Source of the DNA: Rugalucina vietnamica
Lineage: Eukaryota > Mollusca > Bivalvia > Lucinida > Lucinidae
Length of the DNA: 64,000 nt
Direction of reading: 5' to 3'
Assembly (NCBI GenBank): GCA_964017185.1
Contig: OZ024872.1
Location: 61,001,817 to 61,065,816, forward strand
Under the pieces are notes generated by a model. That model saw only the letters and a program-made list of their open reading frames with translations. It had not been told where the DNA came from and did not search any database. Position 1 is the first letter of the stretch. Every line of letters begins with the position of its first letter. The position numbers and the translations under genes were made by a program. Below, in pieces: positions 24,101 to 30,519 of the stretch.

Positions 24101-24475
24101 CATAGTGGAAAACTTAAAGATGTTGCACATCGCATTTATGAGAGAATACATTTTATTAAAATGTCCCTTGCTTTATTATTTTCAAGACCACATTAACTCA
24201 TATAAGCCTGGTGTTCTTTTTATGGGACATAGGCAAACAGTATAGTCCCAGATGTGACGCCGCAGGGCGCAGTCATCCTTTGCCGTTACTGTGTTTCCTT
24301 TTTTCAGAAGGCCAATCGCTATGAACTTACTGAGACTCGCATCTGTATAACCAAGAATTTCACGCTGATGGACTGCACAGAACGTACAGCAATAAAAGAA
24401 AGAAGTCACAAAAGGAAAGGAACTGTTGAATGTCCTGACACTGGCGTATACTACCCGCCGATAAAACATCACTGA
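2844..24475 (+). CDS. RNASET2: Ribonuclease T2, nine exons, complete
   Basis: Secreted or lysosomal acid endoribonuclease of the RNase T2 family, which cuts single-stranded RNA through 2',3'-cyclic phosphates. Exons: 2844-2902, 4083-4173, 6295-6350, 7073-7139, 7871-7941, 15364-15477, 16434-16482, 23866-23937, 24308-24475. All junctions are GT/AG and phase-consistent, giving 248 residues (human about 256). Residues 1-24 look like a signal peptide. [11 protein letters not shown] is the usual N-terminal block, CAS I is WTIHGLW (63-69, His66) and CAS II is HEWETHGTC (117-125, Glu118 and His122). The C-terminus [10 protein letters not shown] matches the family. The CAS II lysine is threonine here (Thr121), which may reduce activity. 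Introns 2, 5 and 7 are swollen by transposons. The exon 5 donor could also be 6 nt earlier. Confidence 0.95.
3514..3748. mobile_element. MITE-1 copy 1 (palindromic, AAAT TSD)
   Basis: Ends GAGCC/GGCTC with perfect AAAT duplications. The centre is a long hairpin around 'GCTTCGCGGTAACCGCGAAGC' flanked by GCGAAAACAAAGGCG and its inverse. RNASET2 intron 1. Confidence 0.9.
4083..4173 (+). CDS. RNASET2: RNASET2 exon 2: [11 protein letters not shown] block
   Basis: The acceptor GGTTTCTTTCAG and donor GTAGGG enclose the conserved N-terminal block of RNase T2. Later AGs at 4093 and 4097 exist; the 4093 site would give a stop after joining exon 1, whereas the 4082 site has the best pyrimidine tract and stays open. 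Confidence 0.9.
4744..6151. mobile_element. Non-autonomous PIF/Harbinger-type element A (TTA TSD)
   Basis: Terminal inverted repeats TAG..CTGTCACACATTC, with TTA target duplications at 4741-4743 and 6152-6154; TWA is the signature of PIF/Harbinger. Several hundred bases inside each end are dense in degenerate ATACGT/TACGTA motifs. No transposase was seen. A MITE-1 copy (5536-5770) is nested inside. It fills most of RNASET2 intron 2. Confidence 0.85.
5536..5770. mobile_element. MITE-1 copy 2, nested in Harbinger A
   Basis: GAGCC/GGCTC ends and the AAACAAAGGC(A/G)CTGATCAGC hairpin arms are clear; the duplications are imperfect (TTAT/ATAT). Confidence 0.85.
6295..6350 (+). CDS. RNASET2: RNASET2 exon 3: CAS I active site
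   Basis: Encodes DYWTIHGL, with the W of IHGLW split across the junction (TG|G). It contains catalytic His66. Acceptor TTTCTCTTTTAG, donor GTAACG. Confidence 0.95.
6823..7056. mobile_element. MITE-1 copy 3, ends beside RNASET2 exon 4
   Basis: Perfect ATTT duplications at 6819-6822 and 7057-7060. After the right duplication only GTTATGTTACAG separates the element from the exon at 7073, so the branch point and pyrimidine tract probably lie in the element. Confidence 0.92.
7073..7139 (+). CDS. RNASET2: RNASET2 exon 4
   Basis: Encodes [19 protein letters not shown] and on to AIE, following CAS I as in other T2 enzymes. Its acceptor AG lies only 12 nt beyond the target duplication of a MITE-1 copy. 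Donor GTATGA. Confidence 0.9.
7618..7852. mobile_element. MITE-1 copy 4, ends beside RNASET2 exon 5
   Basis: Perfect TTAT duplications. The right duplication is followed by TGTTTTCTCATTAG and exon 5 at 7871. The arms of the central hairpin are almost perfect. Confidence 0.92.
7871..7941 (+). CDS. RNASET2: RNASET2 exon 5: FWPD block
   Basis: Encodes [15 protein letters not shown], the family's WPD motif, and ends at the split W preceding CAS II. All three frames are open here; this one is fixed by phase and homology. A MITE-1 copy ends 18 nt upstream of the exon. Confidence 0.92.
7942..8865. other. RNASET2 intron 5, first part: nothing recognised
   Basis: Ordinary AT-rich intron sequence. 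The open frames are short and none resembles a known protein. No repeat structure was noticed. Confidence 0.4.
8866..9099. mobile_element. MITE-1 copy 5 (ATTT TSD)
   Basis: GAGCC/GGCTC ends, ATTT duplications at 8862-8865 and 9100-9103, and the usual central hairpin with GCAGTAACTGC at the tip. Confidence 0.92.
9104..9800. other. RNASET2 intron 5: no feature recognised
   Basis: No convincing exon, RNA gene or repeat unit was seen in this stretch. Confidence 0.35.
9809..9862. repeat. (TTTA)n microsatellite
   Basis: About 13 TTTA/TTAT tetranucleotides in RNASET2 intron 5. Confidence 0.95.
10735..12430. repeat. Large imperfect palindrome, arms about 800 bp
   Basis: The left arm (about 10735-11500) reads as the inverse of the right arm (about 11590-12430). 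Paired landmarks are CTTGTTCCTGGGCTGTTAAT at about 10863 with its inverse at 12265-12290, 'GTGGTGTAGCTATAAAACC' at 11251 with its inverse near 11930, and the TAGCAATTTTAC block at both outer ends. The right arm also shows a roughly 190-bp internal periodicity. Divergence suggests an old inverted duplication or a foldback element. No coding potential was recognised. Confidence 0.75.
12435..12885. other. Intron stretch without a recognised feature
   Basis: AT-rich. A short tract at 12508-12560 (AAGCCTG..GGGACAT..GCAAA.AGTATAG) recurs at 24204-24245, so it is part of a small dispersed repeat. Nothing else was seen. Confidence 0.35.
12887..12950. repeat. (ATT)n microsatellite
   Basis: About 20 ATT triplets. 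Confidence 0.95.
13190..13434. repeat. Tandem repeat, about 165-bp unit, split by the Penelope-like insertion
   Basis: Unit 1 (13190-13354) and the start of unit 2 (13355-13434) share 'TATTTGGT..AAAATTAGATTTTG'. In unit 1 this continues into TCATACCTTGGCC. In unit 2 it stops at the reverse transcriptase and resumes at 15191 as TCATACCCTGGCC. Confidence 0.75.
13435..14568 (+). CDS. Penelope-like reverse transcriptase, N-terminally truncated
   Basis: The open frame runs to TAA at 14566-14568, about 378 residues without a proper start, because the element is cut at its 5' end. Palm motif A is [12 protein letters not shown], motif B is [21 protein letters not shown], and motif C is RYLDDLL with the catalytic DD. 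The following [15 protein letters not shown] block is typical of this RT group in marine invertebrates. No GIY-YIG endonuclease was seen downstream; if present it would have been in the missing N-terminal part or absent. The assignment to Penelope-like rather than another RT clade rests on motif style. The frame is intact, suggesting a fairly recent insertion. Confidence 0.8.
   Translation, partial: KCRGFRATSLSTYDFSTLYTTLPHNLIKEKLLDLIEWTFKRALKIYGSLYLACNDRKAFFTSSDQSRYTLWSCQNVCDALSYLLDNIYIRFGTKLYRQIVGIPMGTNCAPLVADLFLYCYERDFMDSLNHDNQADVIEAFNSTSRYLDDLLNIDNPYFEGMVNQIYPPELQLNKANISDTEAPFLDLHLSVANGFVSSKIYDKRDDFDFDIVNFPFLDGDVPRRASYGVYISQLIRFARVCNHVTDFNARNKCLTAKLLQQGYRYHKLRKTFSKFYRRHYELISKYNVGLKTLLSEGLSEPEFYGDLVYKLKKLKGINDFSLQFGKIISRYRRIGYNLNVMRQSACLVFNPIMVDNYAAFFNCTPVGRASDSMMAPT
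13435..15190 (+). mobile_element. 5'-truncated Penelope-like retroelement
   Basis: The interval interrupts a tandem repeat exactly at ATTTTG^TCATAC, so both ends are visible. It carries the 3' two thirds of a reverse transcriptase ORF and a 620-bp 3' tail. Most of that tail is repeated at 62631-63205. It lies in the sense direction within RNASET2 intron 5. Confidence 0.8.
15364..15477 (+). CDS. RNASET2: RNASET2 exon 6: CAS II active site
   Basis: Encodes [10 protein letters not shown] and then about 27 residues ending KYDIL. Glu118 and His122 are present, while the canonical lysine between them is Thr121 (codon ACC). The acceptor is GGGACTACAG and the donor GTTTGA. The exon starts about 170 bp downstream of the Penelope-like insertion. 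Confidence 0.95.
15478..16433. other. RNASET2 intron 6: no gene; poly(T) tract
   Basis: Contains an AT dinucleotide run near 15505, a pure T run at about 16013-16054, and GGAAAT..GCAAA(A/G)TTTTAT short tandem repeats at 16330-16410. Nothing else was recognised. Confidence 0.5.
16434..16482 (+). CDS. RNASET2: RNASET2 exon 7
   Basis: Encodes [16 protein letters not shown], matching the family's 'GI.PS' segment. Acceptor TATGTTTTAG, donor GTGAGT. Confidence 0.9.
17500..19055 (+). CDS. Harbinger ORF1: MADF/Myb-SANT-like DNA-binding protein, two exons
   Basis: Exon 1 is 17500-18062 and exon 2 is 18248-19055, joined TT|G in frame through GTAAGT and TTATAAG. The product is about 456 residues. The first 100 are low complexity (K, P, E, acidic). 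A MADF/Myb-like domain follows from [15 protein letters not shown], through [15 protein letters not shown], and across the junction into [14 protein letters not shown]. The rest is S/T/P/Q-rich and probably disordered. In Harbinger elements this protein binds DNA and helps the transposase enter the nucleus. A possible further donor at the stop codon (GTAAGC) leaves the 3' end open to doubt. A (TAA)n microsatellite lies in the intron. Confidence 0.85.
18140..18194. repeat. (TAA)n microsatellite in the ORF1 intron
   Basis: About 17 TAA triplets between the two ORF1 exons. Confidence 0.9.
19060..20180. other. Harbinger interior spacer between ORF1 and transposase
   Basis: AT-rich, no recognised coding sequence. 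Presumably holds the 3' ends of both transcripts. Confidence 0.5.
20190..20386. mobile_element. Degraded MITE-1 copy inside Harbinger
   Basis: Keeps GGCGAAGCTGATCAGCGC, TTTGTTTCCGCCTAT, GATAGTACAATT and a CGGCT end, but the left hairpin arm is mostly gone. It lies between the two Harbinger ORFs, so it inserted after or travelled with the element. Confidence 0.6.
20564..22451 (-). pseudogene. Harbinger DDE transposase (HARBI1-like), one frameshift
   Basis: Two exons on the - strand: 22451-21408 and 20841-20564, joined through CAG|GTGAGG and TTTCAAG in phase. The start is the ATG at 22451 ([11 protein letters not shown]), followed by an Arg-rich stretch, then the DDE_Tnp_4 fold with catalytic D in [10 protein letters not shown] in IIGDDAF and E in VENAFGIL. 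Exon 2 begins [14 protein letters not shown], the usual C-terminal motif. Near 22250 the frame jumps: the upstream frame reads into a stop just where the downstream frame begins TRELRFED. One missing base explains it. No other lesion was seen, so the copy is young or recently mobile in trans. Confidence 0.85.
22497..22512. repeat. Poly(G) tract
   Basis: About 14 G in a row upstream of the transposase start, with G-quadruplex potential. Confidence 0.8.
23217..23446. mobile_element. MITE-1 copy 7
   Basis: GAGCC/GGCTC ends, the AGAAAACAAAG.CGCGGTTACCGCGAAGCTGATC centre partly reduced in one arm. RNASET2 intron 7. Confidence 0.88.
23510..23770. mobile_element. Diverged relative of the 35914-36300 element
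   Basis: Shares 'GACATAA.TTG.TCGTCACTTTCG' and 'CTCCATAGACTTCAAT' with the ends of the 35914-36300 element, in one orientation only. Probably one terminus plus diverged interior. Confidence 0.5.
23866..23937 (+). CDS. RNASET2: RNASET2 exon 8
   Basis: A 24-codon phase 0-0 exon with a strong acceptor (CCTCTCTTCACAG) and donor GTAAGT. It contains the cysteine of NCYQRKF and a second cysteine in HARCFKHK. Confidence 0.9.
24308..24475 (+). CDS. RNASET2: RNASET2 exon 9: C-terminus and stop
   Basis: Encodes 55 residues including [13 protein letters not shown] and the ending VYYPPIKHH, which parallels the 'C.DG..FYPP' tail of animal RNase T2 proteins. TGA stop. A possible AATAAA lies near 24813. 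Confidence 0.93.
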   Translation, partial: KANRYELTETRICITKNFTLMDCTERTAIKERSHKRKGTVECPDTGVYYPPIKHH

Positions 24476-25172
24476 ACATGAGAAAGAAATGAAAACATAT
24501 AAATCTGTGTAAAAACATTAACATTAATCTGTGTAAAAACATTAAATGAGCCTAACATTGCGACGGTCCTGGTACCAAGTTCTGCTTAATTTCGTTACCA
24601 TACAGGAAAGCAAGGCCATCCTTAAATAATTCTTTGTTTGCTGTGCTCCTACTCATCAATTTCAGAATGGGTAGGTAGGTAGATTTTTTTATCTTGTAAA
24701 CCAGAAACAAAGCCGGCACTTCTGCTTTATCAGACATGAACATGGTTATAAGGAAGCTTTGAATGGAACACTTATCTGAAACTGAATCATTGTTTTGATG
24801 TTTTATAAACAATAAAAAATATCATTTCCACAGAGTGGCCATAAAATTGTTTGGGAAGGGCCAATTTTGATGGGTAGGTAGGAGCACAGCAAACCAACAT
24901 TTTTTTATAGTCGGCCCAAACATCAATTCCTGCATACTTATTCTTCAGTCACTGTTTTGACAGTGCATTTCAATATAGATTGCCAGTGCTACAATCGCCA
25001 TAATATTGCAGCATTACACTAAACTTGTTTTAAGTATGTTCGAAAAGTAATGTTTTCCGTGGTCCGAATAGAATTCAGCAACGAAACACCAACATTACTC
25101 GCGGCGACGTAATGCATGCTGACAAAATAAATTCTTCTTCCGTGATTTTTGCGAGTATGATCATGCATATGA
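24476..25172. other. Gap between RNASET2 and the lectin gene (convergent 3' ends)
   Basis: Contains two copies of CTGTGTAAAAACATTAA just after the RNASET2 stop, a possible AATAAA near 24813 for RNASET2, and two facing copies of GGGTAGGTAGG (24668 and 24876). The genes converge here. Nothing else was seen. Confidence 0.5.
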
Positions 25173-25330
25173 TTATTCTCTTTCTCTTTCCTCGTCATGA
25201 TATTCCGCTATTTCCACGAAACTGACCGCCGACTCTCCCTGTCGACGTCTCTTGTGTCTGACGTTCCAAATGACGGCTAGTACAACGCTGATCGCCACAA
25301 CACCAAGAATTACACATGGCACAACAATGC
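25173..25330 (-). CDS. Lectin gene exon: transmembrane helix and cytoplasmic tail
   Basis: Acceptor CTTATTCTAG. Encodes IVVPCVILGVVAISVVLAVI as the helix, then NVRHKRRR, then SFVEIAEYHDEERERE and stop. The tail has one tyrosine in an acidic setting. Confidence 0.85.
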
Positions 25331-28300
25331 CTAGAATAAGAAATTGATGTATACAGCTGTATGCATTTTGCAAATTTTCAACATTTATTGCGCGGTAATA
25401 AAATAATGATGAAACGTGTATGTATTACTTTCCTAATGTTAAAAAAATGCAAAAATTACTATATATTTGCACTATATATAAAGTGTATTTTGGCAACGGT
25501 AGCAAAGGAAGTTGGATGATCGAACTTACGAGAAACGGACGTCTCTACTTCTTGTAGATGGCCTTTTCTTCCTACAAAAACAGAACAATAAAAATGTTAA
25601 TAATGTTTTTTAATTTAATTTTAAAGATAATACTACAATAACTTGGAAAATACAAACCCAGACACCAGGTGGGATAAGATTTCAATAACAACAAACATGA
25701 ACTACTGTCTGAACAACATCATTGTTTTGGTTTGGTGCTTGGTGCATTTTAAATGAAAAATAACCGATTTAGATTTTCCGGAAAAATAGTTACTTCCCTT
25801 GCTTTTTTTTTTTTTTTTTCTGGCACTTTTTAAGACTTTGAATGCGAAATGCTGACATGGTAATATTTTTCTTGAAGTCCTTCAGAAAAGTGAGATTTTG
25901 AAAAAATGCAGTTTCTGAAAGATTGCATAGACAGTAGCTCTTTCCCAGCAAGGTAGCCACCCGGCTAGCATCAACCAAGAATAAAGATGGTATATACAAC
26001 AGAAAGGAAGACAGAATAAACAACCTAGAGATAAACCACAACAGAAGCACATTTGGTCGGTCACGGAAAAAAATTACTGGAGAAAATGGCTTAAATCTTT
26101 TTACCGGTAACCGTGACCAAAATGTCATTTTCAGCTTATTACTAAAAACTTATATTTTCATTGTATTAAACAAAGAAATATGAGCATCCGCATGGGAAAA
26201 CCAACACTTTGCATATGCGAAAAAAGGGCACAGAGTCAGCTTCGCAGTAACTGTGAAGCTGATCAGCGCCTTTGTTTTCGCTGCACGGATAGTACAAATC
26301 CTCTACTTTCTAAATCCAAAATTTCCAGCCTCTAACCATCTTCTGTGAGTGTACAGCCCGGTTTGTGACCTAGTCGGAAACCCAAATTGTTGGTTTTCTC
26401 ATGCACAGGCTCATATTATACCAACCCGATGTTGTGCATTCGAAGTCCACCTCTAGATACTTGTATACTCCATAGCATGGATCATGGCCAAACAAATCTA
26501 TATCAGCTTTAAGCGTACAAGAAACCCGATTCTGGCAAATTCCTCTTACAACGGTTACTGAATTCCGAGCCCTGCAGTTTGTGTCATTGTGGAGTCTCTC
26601 TAGACCGTACGGGTGTTCACAGACAGTTTTAGACGTACGGCCATAGTTGGCGTAGGTGATGTTGAGCGACGTCCCTGGTGTCCCAGCACAGCTGATGGTG
26701 TTGGTCTTCTGTTCACAGATATACCCTTCTTCTGCAAAATAATACGAATAGAATCGGTTCAATAACATTGAAGCTCCAAATTATATTAAAGATCTACATT
26801 AAGTATTTGTCTCATTTTCATCTGTACTACTTCGGTAGAGCATCTTCACTGTATAATGCTTCGTTATTAAAAGGCGAAGGAATCTAATTTGTTCAATACT
26901 TTTTTTTTCTATAAAAGCGTCACAGGAGTTTTAATTCCATTCTTAAACAATTAAAGCCATGCCCCGCCACAAAAAAAGTTTAGTACAAATGCACACATTA
27001 TCTTGATGATGTGTTTCAAAAATTTAAGCAAAACCAACTGCTCAAGAAATGACTTGCCAGTTTCTAAAGTTCCTGGAAATAAGAAGACAACTGATTAAAT
27101 CGCACTTTTTTTTAATTTCATCTTCAAAATCGGGTTCTGAGGTACATGTATTATATAGCCTTTGTTACGTGTGTAAATTTTCCAAAGGTGATACATTTAG
27201 GCTGTATGTCCTCTTAGCATAATTATGATCAAAAATGCATAAAACAATGGACAGTTTACCTTCTTCACAATTGATTTCTTGGCCGGACTGGGTGTCATAG
27301 AACCTGGCTATACACCCACCACAGTAATCGGGTCGACATACAGCTCCCGGGGAACTCTTACACACAGTTGACGTGGAGTTGGGGACTTCACAGGGGTTAC
27401 TGCAGTTGGTGAAATAATGACTGCTCTCTGGACATGGAGCTGAAAAGTCAGATAAATGGGCCGCCTCGTGGGAAAACCAACAATGTGGTTTCCGAACAGG
27501 TCCGACACAAACCGGCCTGTACACGCACAGAAAAGAGCTAGAAGCTTGAAATTTCGGATTTAAGTAGAAGAGGAATTGTACTATCCGTGTAGCGAAAACA
27601 AAGGCGCTGATCAGCTTCGCGGTTACCGCGAAGCTGATCTGCGTCTTTGTTTTCGCCTATGCAGATTGTTGGTTTTCCCATGAGGCGGCTCAAATACCAT
27701 CATCAAGTTATAGTTTATCTTCAATTTTCATTTTATCTAAAAAAATCACTATACAGGAAGTCTGTCAAGAAAGAAACCGTTCGAACCACAAGGTGTCACC
27801 CTACAGTGGCTTTGTTCGAACCATGCATGCGGTTTTTAAGAAAAATCATGTTTTTCGGAGTCTACAAAATGGCAATTAATAATGTTTGAAAAAAAAGTTT
27901 ATTCGATTGTTTTTTTTTTTTCTTCTTACTTGACTTGACGCACTCGAAATCAACTTCTAGATACTTGTAGACTCCAAAGCAAGGATCTTCTCCAAACAAG
28001 TGTGCGTCAGCAGTCAAAGTACACGAAACTCTCTGCTGGCATAATCCCTTCACCACAGCCAGTGAGTTCGGGGCTCGGCAGTCCGTGTCATTGTGCAGTC
28101 TGTCCAGTCCGTATGGATGCTCACAGACGTCCCGGGAAGTTCGACCATAGTTTGCGGAAGTGATATTTATCGTTGTTCCTGACGTTTGGGCACAGCTGAT
28201 AGTGCTGGTCTTGAGCTCGCAAATTATTCCCTCTTCTGCAAGAAAAAAGGCTATGTGCATGTCAACAAACACAAATCTTTTAATGGATGGCCGTGACTCA

Positions 28301-29105
28301 TACAAGACAGCAATGCAACAATAAAGATAAAAGCGTTCGTCATTCTATTAACCATTAAGAGAGTATGCGAATAATTAAATACAGACATTACAGCATTGTA
28401 AAACTGCTTAAGCTGGAATGTGAGGAGTACTGACAATCACGTGGTTTTGTCACGATACATACAAACCGATAAATGATCGGTGACTCACACTGCAACTGAG
28501 ATTTCAGAACGAAGTTGAGGTTAGATTTTCGAGTTTTCTCCTACAGCGTTTCTTCTACTAACTGATAGGTGTAGTCAATGCAGAAATTGAACATTTATTG
28601 AAAAGATGTAACATAAGAAATCCCGGTTATTTCGTTTTCACAAACACTTCAATGTTATTGTGTTGGAAGCAGTTATATGTTCATGGGGCGAAGTGTTTGC
28701 GAAAACGAAATAACCTGGATTCCTTATGTTACTTTCATTCAATAAATGTTCAATTTCTGCATTGACTGCATCCATCTATCAGTCAATAGAGTAAATAAAT
28801 TGTACAGGAGAAAACTCGATTATTTTTTTCATCTAAACTTCGGGCGGAATTGCATTCAGTGCGTCACCCATTCCATACCACGTAACGGTTTCTCAGCTGT
28901 GAAATAGCTAATTGATCAAAATTCCTACCTTGTTCACAATGAACTTCTATTCCCGACTCGTCGAAAAATCTCGCAATGCACCCACCGCAGTATTCGGGTC
29001 GGCATTCAGCGTGCGGGAGAGATTTACACATGGTTTGACTCCCGTCAGCCACGAAGCATGGGTCTGTACAGTTGGTGAACAGGTGTTTTCCATCAGGACA
29101 GGAGT
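25173..29105 (-). CDS. Transmembrane SUEL-type lectin receptor, 5' end missing
   Basis: Six exons in transcription order: 29105-28929 (Cys-rich 1), 28235-27930 (SUEL 1), 27439-27260 (Cys-rich 2), 26731-26426 (SUEL 2), 25571-25530 (linker), 25330-25173 (membrane and tail). Every junction is phase 1, so each domain exon can be added or skipped without a frame change. SUEL (rhamnose/galactose-binding) domains carry ANYGR and DPC.GVYKYLEVDFEC. The last exon gives a roughly 23-residue hydrophobic helix, a RHKRRR stop-transfer and a short acidic tail. The expected role is a cell-surface sugar-binding protein in recognition or adhesion. No exon with start and signal peptide joins Cys-rich 1; upstream exons probably lie beyond 29.1 kb. 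Confidence 0.85.
25530..25571 (-). CDS. Lectin gene microexon: 42-nt linker
   Basis: Acceptor TTTTTGTAG and donor GTAAGT surround 42 nt that read RKGHLQEVETSVS in phase 1-1, a juxtamembrane linker between SUEL 2 and the helix. Confidence 0.75.
26182..26412. mobile_element. MITE-1 copy 8, beside the SUEL 2 donor
   Basis: Perfect ATAT duplications at 26178-26181 and 26413-26416. The element sits 13 nt into the intron downstream of SUEL 2. Confidence 0.9.
26426..26731 (-). CDS. Lectin gene exon: SUEL domain 2
   Basis: 306 nt, the same length and phase as SUEL 1, with TYANYGRTS and DPCYGVYKYLEVDFEC. The expected donor position reads GTTGGT, a weak site, and a MITE-1 copy begins 13 nt into the intron. 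Confidence 0.88.
27260..27439 (-). CDS. Lectin gene exon: Cys-rich domain 2
   Basis: 180 nt, similar to Cys-rich 1 (NCSNPC, VCRPDYCGGCIARFYD, NCEE). A MITE-1 copy ends 18 nt upstream of the exon. Donor GTAAAC. Confidence 0.85.
27458..27691. mobile_element. MITE-1 copy 9, beside the Cys-rich 2 acceptor
   Basis: Left end mutated to GGGCC, right end GGCTC, perfect AAAT duplications. In the sense of the lectin gene the element is followed by ATTTATCTGACTTTTCAG and the exon. Confidence 0.92.
27930..28235 (-). CDS. Lectin gene exon: SUEL domain 1
   Basis: Exactly 306 nt, phase 1-1. Starts EEGIICEL, contains SANYGRTS and DPCFGVYKYLEVDFEC. The donor is GTAAGA, followed by a T-run on the + strand. 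Confidence 0.9.
28304..28343 (-). CDS. Possible alternative signal-peptide exon
   Basis: ATG at 28343 opens MTNAFIFIVALLS, a plausible signal peptide, and ends in phase 1 at GTATGA. Joined to SUEL 1 it would give a TAA at once; joined to Cys-rich 2 it stays open. It may be an internal promoter that skips SUEL 1, or chance. Confidence 0.25.
28528..28820. repeat. Inverted repeat, arms about 125 bp
   Basis: The left arm (28528-28650) and right arm (28692-28820) pair through GAAATTGAACATTTATTGAA, AACATAAG and TTTCGTTTTC..AAACACTT. It resembles a foldback MITE in the intron between Cys-rich 1 and SUEL 1. Confidence 0.75.
28929..29105 (-). CDS. Lectin gene exon: Cys-rich domain 1
   Basis: 59 codons with eight cysteines, including NCTDPC, ECRPEYCGGCIARFFD and VHCEQ. 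Acceptor TTTTCTTAG, donor GTAGGA. The family name is not recognised, but the same exon recurs as Cys-rich 2. Confidence 0.8.
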
Positions 29106-29129
29106 CTAAGAAAATAAACTGAACCTCGT

Positions 29130-29345
29130 TGCTGTCAGTATTATTATTAAGGTCACAGATACCATTCCAGTCATAAATTTGGTCATAGATACCATAAAAT
29201 GTTGTATTAAGTTGGTCATAGGTACATTTTATTGTGCTAGTCTGAGTTGTATTTATTAAAGTCATTAGATACCATTCCAGTATTAAGGTCATGGATACCA
29301 TTCCAGTCATTAATCAATTGGTCATAGATACCATAAAATGTTGTA
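29130..29345. repeat. Short tandem/segmental repeat (GGTCATAGATACCAT)
   Basis: Two approximate copies of 'ACCATTCCAGTCAT..TTGGTCATAGATACCATAAAATGTTGTATTAAG', just upstream of Cys-rich exon 1 in the lectin gene sense. Confidence 0.7.
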
Positions 29346-29620
29346 TTAAGTCAATTCTAGATCTATACCTTTTTATAGTCCTTGTAATGCATGTTTAAAT
29401 CATTTGATGTTTGTATGTTTAGTATTATGTATGTTTGCATGTAGTTGGTAACAATCCAGTTTCTGGATTTTAAAACCAATAAAGATGATCTATATTTGAT
29501 TTGATTTGTCAGTATGTATTTTTTATTTCATTATGTTTTAGAACAAACTGTTCTTTTATAGGATTTTTCCATAACTTCAAAATGTTTTTTGGAAACTAAA
29601 CACATGGTCAGCAAGTATAT

Positions 29621-29849
29621 GAGCCGCTGCATCAGAAAACCAACAATCTGTATATGCGAAAACAAAGACGCAGATCAGATGTGCAGTTACTGCATGCACA
29701 GCAGATCAGTGCCTTTGTTTTCGATACACGGATAGTACGATTCCTCTACTTCTAATCCGAAATTTCAACCTTCTACCCTGCTCCTGTGACTGCACAGACC
29801 GGTTTGTGTCGACCTGGTCGAAAACCCAAATTCTCTCGTGCACAGGCTC
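29621..29849. mobile_element. MITE-1 copy 10
   Basis: GAGCC/GGCTC ends. The hairpin core is diverged (ATGTGCAGTTACTGCATGCACAG). Confidence 0.85.
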
Positions 29850-29989
29850 ATGTTTCTTTGAGAGTTGTCAATCTGTCACTCTAGACAGCGGCATTAGCAT
29901 TTAGCAACCAATTACACTTTATACGTATAGAATGGCGAATATCATAAGTTGCATATTTTTTCATTAAAATTCTCACGAAAACATGTCAG

Positions 29990-30250
29990 CGTAATATATA
30001 CCCCCTTGAACCCCACTTTTATATATCAAACTGGGGTATGCAAGGGTATGTCTATTTTTCTTATTTTTGCTCCAAAACATAGACTGTGGGTAATCGTTAG
30101 AACCGCCTCGGAGAGGCATTTTAGTAACGTGTATCCATAATCTATGTTTTGAGCAAAAATAAAAAAAAATGTCTCTTTTTTTCAGCTAAAGGCTAAAAAT
30201 TCTCAATTTTTAAAGCAAAAAAATCTATGTTTATTGCATGGGCAAGTTTT
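29990..30250 (-). mobile_element. MITE-2 copy
   Basis: Inverse orientation to the 50160 copy. Contains ACCCCACTTTTATATA, GTTAGAACCGCCTCGGAGAGGC and TTATTGCATGGGCAAGTTTTCGTAATG at its end. Confidence 0.8.
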
Positions 30251-30455
30251 CGTAATGATATACCTGATCGTGGTGTAACAAAGTGTGCCAAATACAGTAA
30301 AGTAGGTAACAGCGATAGGAGCATAGCCAACACCAGAGCGAGTTTAATTCAGTCTTCACGTATAGTCTGGAAAGACGCGTATAAATCCCTATCGGTGGAA
30401 TACCTGTTCAAAAATACATCCAAAATCCAAAATTTACATGTACCGATGCCTAGAT

Positions 30456-30456
<1 letters not shown>

Positions 30457-30516
<60 letters not shown>
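30457..30516. repeat. Poly(T) tract
   Basis: About 59 consecutive T, the longest homopolymer in the window. Confidence 0.9.
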
Positions 30517-30517
<1 letters not shown>

Positions 30518-30519
30518 AA

